Shown here in pieces: positions 40,013 through 47,769 of a stretch of 64,000 nucleotides of DNA. Within the stretch, counting starts at the first letter, position 1. Each line of letters opens with the position of its first letter. Where the stretch lies: positions 558,001-622,000 of the forward strand of contig BLSF01000010.1 in NCBI GenBank assembly GCA_012862575.1, read 5' to 3'. Under the pieces are notes generated by a model. It had not been told where the DNA came from and did not search any database. It was given only the letters and a program-made list of their open reading frames with translations. Source of the stretch: Parietichytrium sp. I65-24A (lineage: Eukaryota; Sar; Bigyra; Thraustochytrida; Thraustochytriidae). Made by a program: the position numbers and the translations under genes.

Positions 40013-41446
40013 TTACAATTTCTTTCGGAAGGCGCGCGGTGCCGCAAGGATCCGCAGTACACCGGTTTGGAGGTCCACACTGTACATATTTTCCGTGGTA
40101 CTTTTCTTAAGTCCCAAACAAGGTAGTACACGCTGAGCGAATTGGGCCCATCCTAAAGATGACTGAAAGTCGTCAGTCATACTAAGATATTGACACGCAT
40201 CTCGGGTTCGAACTGTATTCCAAGTAGCTCTGGAGAGACCGACAAAGTCAAGAACTGGCTGTCCGTCATTCTTCAGTCTCTTGGGATGCCCAAATGCAAC
40301 CCAGTAGAGAGCAGCGTCTCTTTCAATCTGGGTTTCGCCCTGAAACAAGCTCCGAAAGACAGCTTGCTTCTCTTGTGCAGTTGGACGAGACTTGTTTGTT
40401 GAGCAAGCAGAGAGGTACAACAAAAGTGCCCGATGCACGCTGGTCTCCCCGAGCGAAAACCTCGTGTGCATTTCGAATTCATCTAAGCGCCCATTCAAAC
40501 AAAGAGCAACCAGTAAAATCAAGATTTGTCCTTGAGGACATTGATTTGATGACATCGCGCAGCTGAGTTCCGAAACAACATCGTCGGACAATAGCTTGTG
40601 CTCTGGGCCACCAAATTCTAGTTCAAGAACGGCACAAAGTGTGTAGTACCGGTGGGCTAATGCTGCTTGACAGAGTATCAATGCGTCTTGGTGAGAGCCC
40701 GGGAACCACGCTTCTCGCGATGCAATCTGCCCAGCAAAGATTATAACTTGATCCCTTCTGTGCATCTTGAGACATTGCGATGCATTCCCCCAGGTTTGAA
40801 CACAGAGTGGCAACAGGTTAGTTGCCGGCATGACCTTTCGTAATATAGTCGAATCCTCGACGTGGTTACCGAATACCTCTTTCATCAGACAGAGCCATGC
40901 CCATATCCAGTCAGCATTTTCCTCTTCACACTTTGCAACCGGCATGGTCAAGGCGGCTATTGTGAGCTGAATCTGGGTGTAACTTTCGCGCCTTGCGGCA
41001 GGCGGAATATCTTGCCAAATGATAGCACACAATGCGAAAAGCATTTCTGCTTCGGAGGCGGTCAAGGACTCAATATTCCTGAAAGCCTCGATGAGGCTGC
41101 AAAAATTCATTTGAAGGTTGTGCTTTTGCCAGCTGCTCCACCAAGTTCTGACCGTCTTTGCCTTCCTAACAAAACCAAGCTGTTCGCACAGTATTTGCAT
41201 GACATTGAGCGCATTCCGCCCAAGGAGATCATCACCATCGCAACTTTCGCAAAGTATGCGCACGACTCCACATTCCCGTACCAAGAAACCCAGCTCACGG
41301 CGCTCTCCATCCCTTTGTACCAAATCAAACGCCTCTAACACGCCCTCGATAAGCTCCTTTGCTCGCAGAGCCTCAGCCGCCACCGAGATAATGTCTTTTA
41401 CACACCTCGGCCGCATATTCCTTTCCTTTTCTTCGGCTTGCAACAT
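40013..41446 (-). CDS. Orphan helical-repeat-like protein
   Basis: A 477-residue protein that I do not recognise. It is made of many amphipathic helices rich in Leu, Ala and Cys with regular helical pairs, for example ALRAKELIEGVLEAFDLV and LGRNALNVMQILCEQLGFV, much like armadillo or HEAT repeats. No catalytic motif, signal peptide or membrane segment is visible. It is ATG-initiated at 41446; a second Met at residue 11 (MRPRCVKDII) is an alternative start. Upstream DNA holds the degenerate 60-bp-type repeat at 41634-41983. Codon use looks like neighbouring genes, so it is probably a real, rapidly evolving gene. A protein-protein interaction role is inferred only from the helical composition. 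Confidence 0.6.
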   Translation of the reverse strand: MLQAEEKERNMRPRCVKDIISVAAEALRAKELIEGVLEAFDLVQRDGERRELGFLVRECGVVRILCESCDGDDLLGRNALNVMQILCEQLGFVRKAKTVRTWWSSWQKHNLQMNFCSLIEAFRNIESLTASEAEMLFALCAIIWQDIPPAARRESYTQIQLTIAALTMPVAKCEEENADWIWAWLCLMKEVFGNHVEDSTILRKVMPATNLLPLCVQTWGNASQCLKMHRRDQVIIFAGQIASREAWFPGSHQDALILCQAALAHRYYTLCAVLELEFGGPEHKLLSDDVVSELSCAMSSNQCPQGQILILLVALCLNGRLDEFEMHTRFSLGETSVHRALLLYLSACSTNKSRPTAQEKQAVFRSLFQGETQIERDAALYWVAFGHPKRLKNDGQPVLDFVGLSRATWNTVRTRDACQYLSMTDDFQSSLGWAQFAQRVLPCLGLKKSTTENMYSVDLQTGVLRILAAPRAFRKKL

Positions 41447-42307
41447 ACACTTCGCCAGATCGATTTTTTTCCTTCGACGGCCAGCTTGTTGTCCTGCAAC
41501 TCGAGCTTATCACTTCCTTCTTCGTTGTTCGGTTCGCCTCATTATCGAATGAAGGTGCCGGTTCTTGAAGAGCGGCGTTTTTTTCTGTGCGCTTTATATT
41601 CGTTCTCCATGTGTTGTCGACGATTAATAAGATGGGTTCTTCTTGTCGTTCTCTTTCGTCTTCCTGACAGTGAATTTGAATAGGTTCTTCTTGAAGTCCC
41701 GAAAGTTTTGGTTCTTCTCTTTTGACCCGAATTCCGGTTCTTCTTGAATTCTGAAACAAATGCGGGTTCTTCTCGTTTGTCTCCCTGAAAGTGACTTCGA
41801 GGCCATCTTTTGATTAGTTTTTAAAATTAAACTCTCAAGAAAGTTTGGGTTCTTCTCGTTTATCTTTCTGACAGCGGGTTCGGGCTCCTCTTGATTGAAT
41901 CCCCAAATGTTTGGGTTCTTTTCTTTTGTCTTCCCAACGCGGATTCCGGTTCTTCTTGAGTTCTCAATCATGTGGGTTCTTCTGTGGTGAACCGACTTGG
42001 ATGATTTGCGGTTCGAGCTTTCGGAAAGCCCATGAGCTGAAAGGCCTAAGAGAAAAGTTGCGTAGGAACGCAGACAAATGATAGAAGAGGGCAGAAGGCA
42101 ACAGGGATGCAAAAAACGAGTGATTCGAGCGTGTCTGTGTGTTTGTGTGTATGTGTGACTTCTCTTTGTTTGTTTTTTTAATATAAGAGTAAGAAGAAGC
42201 GGGAAGCGGAGAGAGATGAATCAGCGCATCATATGCCGAGTGGTTGATGTCCGTCAAGCAGAGGTTTTGGCGGCATCTAAATTGACAGAATTACAGGACA
42301 GGTGCCA
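41447..42307. other. Spacer between orphan helical gene and PFKFB
   Basis: It contains the degenerate repeat array and the 3' end of PFKFB. The minus-strand frames in it encode repeated Glu-Glu-Pro and Lys-Asn-Pro-Asn peptides that simply translate the repeat. Confidence 0.6.
41634..41983 (-). repeat. Degenerate tandem repeat of about 60 bp with GGTTCTTCT core
   Basis: The core GGGTTCTTCT or GGTTCTTCTTG recurs at about 41634, 41683, 41710, 41736, 41764, 41847, 41913, 41948 and 41974. It alternates two half-units: GGGTTCTTCTCGTTTGTCT plus CTGACAGTG, then TTCCGGTTCTTCTTGAATTC. Unit length varies from about 54 to 83 bases, most often 61-66. It lies about 190 bases upstream of the ATG of the minus-strand helical gene. 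Confidence 0.85.
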
Positions 42308-44011
42308 CTAAGAGGGTGGGACAGCGCTCGGTTCGGTTGTATCGTTGTTTGAAGAGGACGATGCTTCTTTCGCAAGCCGGCGCTTCTTGGCACGGTTTTT
42401 GATGATTTTTGCGGCAGCGGCTTGGACGTCCTGCTCATGGGCACCAAAGTCGCTGACGTTGGGCTCGATGGGGATCCGGTCTTCTTTCCACCCTTGGGAC
42501 GTTGGGGTGAGCACCAGCGCAGTGTGTAGCGGAAATGGCAAGAAAGGCGCCTGCTGGATTCCGATGCCGACAAAGTAGCTGTACAAACAGCGGAGCACAG
42601 CCCTGTGCGCACAGACGACGATTGGTTTGCGCTGACGCTCAAGCTCAAAGATGACCGGCTCCAAGCGCTTCTTGACATCCACATAAGACTCGCCTCCGGG
42701 GTACCTCCAGGTGGCTTTGTTGCGTTGCCGTTTCATGTACTGTGTGGCGAGTTTTTCCTTGAAGTCCTTATATGTCATGCATTCACACACACCAGCGTCG
42801 ATCTCAGCGAGCGCAACCCACGGCACCTGAGCCCTACACTCAATATGTTTCACAGTATCCACCGTACGCCTGAGATTTGAGGTCCATACGAAGAGGTCCT
42901 TCTTCGGGTCAAATGCGTGTGGATTGCGGCGCTCCGGCTGCTCTTCACCGTTTGCATCGGCCCCGTCCTTGCTTTTCCTGCCCTTTGAGAGATATTGGCC
43001 AACGACGTCCAGTGAATTTTGCAGCCCGTTCTTTGCCTCTGTGGCGATGAACTTTGCGAAGTTCTTGGCAAACTGATGACCAGCCTCCGTGAGCGGCGGA
43101 TCCCCGCCGATTCTATCTTGAATATTGTACTCTGACTGCCCGTGGCGGATAAGGACAATTACCCGCGGCTCTGTGTGGATGTTCATGCAGAAGGAGACCA
43201 ATTTGGACTCTAAAAAGCCATTGATCTTATTGATAACCAGTTGCTTGCCAAAGTCTTTGATCTTGATGTAGCTGAGGTCCTCCTGCTCCCCATCCACTTC
43301 TTCGTACTCCTGGTCGTAAAACTTTAACTTTTCCCAAAATTTCATTGCAGCCTGGTCGTCGCTCAACCCTTTGTATGCTTCAAAGTTCGGGTTAGAGAGC
43401 CTGATTTCCCAAAAGTTTTTCGTGATGAGCTCCTTGTCGTTGCAAAGACTCTCTACCCACAGAATGCGGTGCGAGACAACAGTCTCGTGCTCTGTCTTGT
43501 CCACCAGATTTTTTTCCAGATAATCTCGGACCCATTCCCTGCGTTGCCGTGTGCTATTCGACGCGTCGTAAATGACGACTTGCCCGCCATTCTGCAGCCA
43601 CTCGACCGAAATCTGAAGCGCCCGCTCCTGAGCGGCGGCTCTGTGTTCGGTCATCTCCACGGCGTGAGGATCAAAAAAGTCTTCTGGCTCTACTTTTCCG
43701 AACATCTCCCGGCGAACAGCGACAGTCTCCACGTGCTTGACTTTGTATCCCAGCCACTCGCAATACCTCTGTATCTTGGTCCCGAGAAACGTTTTGCCTC
43801 TCGCAGGTTTCCCCACCATGCCGATGATTAGTTTCGCGCCATCATTCAGATGCAGGAGCTGCTCGTCGACCGGGATATCTTCTGCGTCCGGCTTCTGATG
43901 CGGCACGTCAGGCACCACCTCTTCTGAAATTTCCTCGTGATCTTCATCTTCCAAGTGCAGAAGATACGCCCAGGCGCTCTCAATCGATTTGTGCTGCTTG
44001 ATCCGCTCCAT
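42308..44011 (-). CDS. PFKFB: 6-phosphofructo-2-kinase / fructose-2,6-bisphosphatase
   Basis: A 567-residue bifunctional enzyme that makes and removes fructose 2,6-bisphosphate, the regulator of glycolysis and gluconeogenesis. The kinase half has the Walker A loop GKPARGKT at about 67-74 and YDASNSTRQRR. The phosphatase half has the histidine-phosphatase motif IRHGQSEYN with His 290, the IGGDPPLT loop, GVCECMTY with the proton-donor Glu, WRYPGGESY and the second His in CAHRAVLRC. Both halves therefore look catalytically complete. An acidic extension precedes the kinase and a basic Ala/Lys/Ser tail follows the phosphatase. The open frame starts at a TTG, and the first ATG is at 44011. It is divergent from Thg1 across an 868-base spacer. 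Confidence 0.95.
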   Translation of the reverse strand: MERIKQHKSIESAWAYLLHLEDEDHEEISEEVVPDVPHQKPDAEDIPVDEQLLHLNDGAKLIIGMVGKPARGKTFLGTKIQRYCEWLGYKVKHVETVAVRREMFGKVEPEDFFDPHAVEMTEHRAAAQERALQISVEWLQNGGQVVIYDASNSTRQRREWVRDYLEKNLVDKTEHETVVSHRILWVESLCNDKELITKNFWEIRLSNPNFEAYKGLSDDQAAMKFWEKLKFYDQEYEEVDGEQEDLSYIKIKDFGKQLVINKINGFLESKLVSFCMNIHTEPRVIVLIRHGQSEYNIQDRIGGDPPLTEAGHQFAKNFAKFIATEAKNGLQNSLDVVGQYLSKGRKSKDGADANGEEQPERRNPHAFDPKKDLFVWTSNLRRTVDTVKHIECRAQVPWVALAEIDAGVCECMTYKDFKEKLATQYMKRQRNKATWRYPGGESYVDVKKRLEPVIFELERQRKPIVVCAHRAVLRCLYSYFVGIGIQQAPFLPFPLHTALVLTPTSQGWKEDRIPIEPNVSDFGAHEQDVQAAAAKIIKNRAKKRRLAKEASSSSNNDTTEPSAVPPS

Positions 44012-44291
44012 AATGCTCTTTGTCAATCTCGGAGATACTAGTCGACCGACGTTTGGACGGGGAAGCCCCTTTGCCGTCCTGCAAGATAAAGCACCGTGGC
44101 TCGAGACACTGGGGCTGAGCAGTTAGTGCGTGTCTCTCTCGGCTTCCTCTAGTAGCTCTGGAGAGCTGCTCACACTCACTGATACTTACACACCCCAACA
44201 GATCCAACAGACCCAACAGGTTCAAAGTGCTCTTCTTTGCTTGCTCCGTCCCGAGTCCTCCTGTGCCACCTCTGCGCAGCGTCTTCTACGA

Positions 44292-44320
44292 TGAGTGAGT
44301 GAGTGAGTGAGTGAGTGAGT
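44292..44320 (+). repeat. (TGAG)7 microsatellite
   Basis: About seven tandem TGAG units in the PFKFB/Thg1 divergent spacer. Confidence 0.95.
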
Positions 44321-44689
44321 CAGTGGCAGTGACTTGTAGCAGTCAGTCCAATCAATCAACCAACCAACACCTGTCAAGAGCTAGTCCTCGGCGAGTACTC
44401 ACCATATTCGTTCTACGACCTCATGGACTCACCGCTATCGTTCTCCCAGTCGAAGGCTATCGCGAGCTATCGTGAGCTATCGCGAGGTGTAGACATGTGT
44501 AGACTCTCACATGTCATATTCATATGCTACCAGGTATCGCATGTGGAGAGAGAGAGAGTCATTGGCTATCATGGCTATCATCAATCACTGCCACCCGCCC
44601 AGCTAGCTGCAAAGGAGAACTCTTTTCCATCTTTTTCATTGAACACATTGAACACATTGAACAGTGAACACAGTACTCAGTATAACACA

Positions 44690-44720
44690 GTCAATCAATC
44701 AATCAATCAATCAATCAATC
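44690..44720 (+). repeat. (TCAA)n microsatellite
   Basis: About seven to eight tandem TCAA units, about 160 bases before the Thg1 start codon. Confidence 0.95.
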
Positions 44721-44879
44721 CAATGGACATGTATGTAACAAAGTGGGGAAAAAAGTGGCGCATGTGTTCCATCAATGCGTTCCACGTTGAAGCGTGAGCA
44801 CTGACTGTGAGCTGGCGCGTGGTCGTGGCGAAGAAGGAGCCGAGCAAGCGATAGATCTGCGTCTTGTGTTAGGCAGGGG

Positions 44880-45743
44880 ATGGCCAAGTCAAGGTACGAG
44901 TATGTGCGCGAGTTTGAGGAGAGCGACGCGTGCTTGCCGAACACGTTTATGGTGGCAAGGGTTGACGGGAGAGGGTTCACCAAGTTTTCTGCGCTGCACG
45001 AATTTGAGAAGCCGAATGACCCGCGGCCGCTGCATTTGATGAACGCTGCGGCGCTGCAAGTGTGCGCTGAGTTTCCAGAGATCTTTATAGCGTATGGGGA
45101 GTCGGACGAGTACAGCTTTTGTTTTGCCCGTGACGCCAAAGTCTTCAATCGGAGAAGGAGCAAGATTTTGACGACGATTGTGTCCGTCTTCAGCAGCACT
45201 TATGTGCTCAAGTGGCCGGAGTTTATGGGCAATCAACCTTTAAAGAGCATCCCGTCTTTCGACGGCCGCATCGTGCTCTACCCGAGCTTGGAGAACATCA
45301 AAGACTACTTCCGATGGCGCCAGGTTGACTGCCACATAAACAACCTTTATAACACTACATTTTGGGCGCTGGTGTTGAAAGGCGGGGTGCCTGAACGCCA
45401 AGCAGAGCAAGAGCTGTCCAAATCAGTGTCCAAGGAAAAACAAGAGCTACTGTTCACAAAATTTGACATTAACTACAATGACGAGCCTGCCATGTATCGC
45501 AAAGGCTCAGTCCTGCTACGATTTGATCCGGAGGCAGCTAGCAAGGAGGAAGCTGTAGAAAGCGCTGAAGAATTGGCGAGTGCGAACCAGGACAAGCACG
45601 ACGATACAGGCGACAGCCAAGTCTCCGCGAAAAAAAGACGCAAGTGGGCTGCGCGTGAGAAACGGAGACAGGCTCGTCAACCCGCGCAAGTTTATCACGT
45701 TGACATCATCAAGGATAAGTTTTGGGACATGTGTGACGTCTAA
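44880..45743 (+). CDS. THG1: tRNA-His guanylyltransferase (Thg1)
   Basis: A 287-residue enzyme that adds the extra 5' guanosine to tRNA-His by 3'-5' polymerisation. It starts MAKSRYEYVR. The palm has RVDGRGFTKF with metal ligand Asp 29 and GESDEYSF with Asp 76 and Glu 77, the same positions as in the human and yeast enzymes. The RWRQVDCHINNLYNT segment is also conserved. A Lys/Arg-rich insertion (AKKRRKWAAREKRRQ) near the C-terminus could be a nuclear or tRNA-binding element and is not part of the core. The stop codon is 27 bases from the convergent METTL5 stop, so their 3' ends must overlap or nearly touch. Confidence 0.96.
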   Translation: MAKSRYEYVREFEESDACLPNTFMVARVDGRGFTKFSALHEFEKPNDPRPLHLMNAAALQVCAEFPEIFIAYGESDEYSFCFARDAKVFNRRRSKILTTIVSVFSSTYVLKWPEFMGNQPLKSIPSFDGRIVLYPSLENIKDYFRWRQVDCHINNLYNTTFWALVLKGGVPERQAEQELSKSVSKEKQELLFTKFDINYNDEPAMYRKGSVLLRFDPEAASKEEAVESAEELASANQDKHDDTGDSQVSAKKRRKWAAREKRRQARQPAQVYHVDIIKDKFWDMCDV

Positions 45744-45770
45744 AAAAGAGAGCGACCTCGCATGGGGAGA

Positions 45771-46618
45771 TCATGCGTCAAGTGACAGAGCTTGCACGTC
45801 CGCAGAGATTCCACCGGGAAGTTCAGCCGCTTGATCCGCGGTGGTTGCGTCAGCTGAGTGAGATTCCGAAGCACTGACGCTGACATGGTCATCGTCTGAG
45901 CTTTCTGCTTCGTTCTCTGGCTTGCAAAGCCTGATGAGATCCACAAAAACATCCGCGCTTTCCTTCTTATGAAACTTGTACATTTTCGGGATGTCGAATT
46001 TGAGCTGGGCAATGACCTCGAATGAAACGCCCCACTCCTTGACAGCTTTGCGTTGGAGAAACTCACGAGTGGAGGACTTGTGCATCGAATAAACTGCGCC
46101 TCTTGTTGCGTGCAGGCCTGCCTGGAGAAATCCGACATCCGCTCCCTTATTTCGAGTGCCGAACGGAGGGTTCATTATGACCGTATCGAAACTATTTGAG
46201 CGAACGGGGATGCCGCCGTCTAAAATGTTTGCGAACGCAAAGTCCATCGCAGCCTCAAGGGTTTCATTGTTGTTCTGAGCTTGTGCTAGCGCCGAGGGAT
46301 CAATGTCAAGGCCCAAAGTGTGGCTTTGTAGACACGTACGCAATCAGTCAACCACGCTGTCTATTTATTCTTCCAGTTAACACCACAATTTCCGTTGACT
46401 TACCAACTCCCCAGAACTTCCGCTGCCAGCCCAAGCATCCCCGTTCCCGTGCCAAGATCCAGCACAGATTTTCCTTCAATGTCATCAAAGTTGTAGTCCG
46501 CGGCGTACAACATTCTTGCTGCCAGATGCGCCGATGTCGGGTACTGCTCAAGTTCGAACTTGGGCTCCGCGAAGGGCTCCACCACGCTCAGCATCGTTTC
46601 CAGCTGCTTGAGTTTCAT
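45771..46618 (-). CDS. METTL5: METTL5-like 18S rRNA N6-adenine methyltransferase (one intron)
   Basis: A 255-residue methyltransferase in two exons, 46618-46404 and 46323-45771, whose lengths sum to a multiple of three. Exon 1 gives MKLKQLETMLSVVEPF, then the family hallmark LEQYPTSAHLAARML and the SAM loop VLDLGTGTGMLGLAAEVLGS. Exon 2 continues with HTLGLDIDPSALA and the catalytic NPPFGTRNKG motif, then SMHKSSTREF and KFHKKES, all as in animal METTL5. The family makes m6A in the 18S rRNA decoding-site helix and works with TRMT112. The C-terminal ~45 residues are acidic, Ser-rich and extra to the family. It is convergent with Thg1. Confidence 0.93.
46324..46403 (-). other. 80-bp spliceosomal intron in METTL5
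   Basis: On the minus strand the donor is TTG^GTAAGT and the acceptor is TACAAAG^CCACAC. Splicing joins the Gly-Ser of the SAM loop to Cys-His-Thr-Leu-Gly-Leu-Asp with the frame kept, whereas read-through would stop at once (TAA). Confidence 0.92.
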
Positions 46619-47769
46619 CCTTGTGCGCCCACGATCACAACCTCGCCTCCACGCCTAACCAGGACACTCTGTGGCCTTTGCGGACTCTTGAATTGGCTCC
46701 CTCTCAGTTGTCACGCGCACTCAAGTTCACTATTACCCTGCTTTCGAGACTTTCGAGGTGTCTCAAAATATGGCAAGAAACTAAACTCGTCCAAATTCCA
46801 TAATCCACCCAAAAATAAAAGGTGTGGAAAATCACCTCGAAAATGTTCAACAATTCGCCGAGAAATTCCCCAAGAAAAAGAATGAAACAATTTACTTCCC
46901 GGCCAATGAGTTCCGCACTTCGGAAATTGCGGAAGTGAAATTGCGCTGAACTCGCAGAAACTGCACTAGGCTACGAGATGCTATTTGCTAAGGGCTTTCT
47001 GTAAGAGTAACGATCGTGGTGTCAGTGGAAGGAATGACGAGCAAAACGCTCGCTGCGTCAGAGAGGAGGCTTCTATGTGCATCGTGTATGTATGGACTAG
47101 CAAGATTCGTGTTGATGACGTAAGATCCCGGCCAGCCATCCAGTCTGATCTTCACGGGGATTCTCCCTCATCAGCAACATACTACATAAGAATAACATAA
47201 AACGTATTACATGACGTCATTTTTGATTAACTACAAGGCACATTACTTCGTTACAGCATTAAGAAGCATCCTAACTTTCCCCTCAAATGGGAACCCTTCG
47301 TGCGCTGAATGAGGGTACAAAATGTACAAAACTACATCTTTCCCAGCCCAATTCTACTCCCGTCTACCCCAAAACTCCGACGAAGCACTAGACATCCTCC
47401 TAACACTCCTAACCTACGTATCGGCAAGCCAACATTCTGCAACCCAAGGCTCCCCTCCGCAGTGACACCAGCTATGCCTCTGAGTGGTACCAGTGCACCC
47501 GTACTTTAACTTCAACTCCCTGAAACCAGCCCCCTCAGAGCGGGTGAGACACCAGCTTGCGCTTGCAGGGGAAAAAAGGCAACGGGAGCCGCAAAAGTTG
47601 CCAGGCAGCAGACAGAGTTCTTACTCAGCGTGGAGCGAGAGAGGAAGAGAGGAAGAGAGGCAATAGTAGTCGAGCGAGGGAAGCATTCTCGCGGGAGCAG
47701 CAGTCCCCTAACTCAAGAAGGCGCGGAGTGGAACAGGTTCCGCGGGGCCGGTGGGATTGGAGCAGGTGA
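46619..47769. other. Divergent spacer between METTL5 and CNNM genes
   Basis: No gene supported. The last ~200 bases are purine-rich (GAGAGAGGAAGAGAGGAAGAG) and belong to the CNNM leader or promoter. Confidence 0.55.

Larger units (their letters stand above)
44012..44879. other. Divergent promoter region with TGAG and CAAT repeats
   Basis: The shared upstream region of PFKFB and Thg1. It has a (TGAG)n tract at about 44292-44320 and a (TCAA)n tract at about 44690-44720. No gene is supported. Confidence 0.7.
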
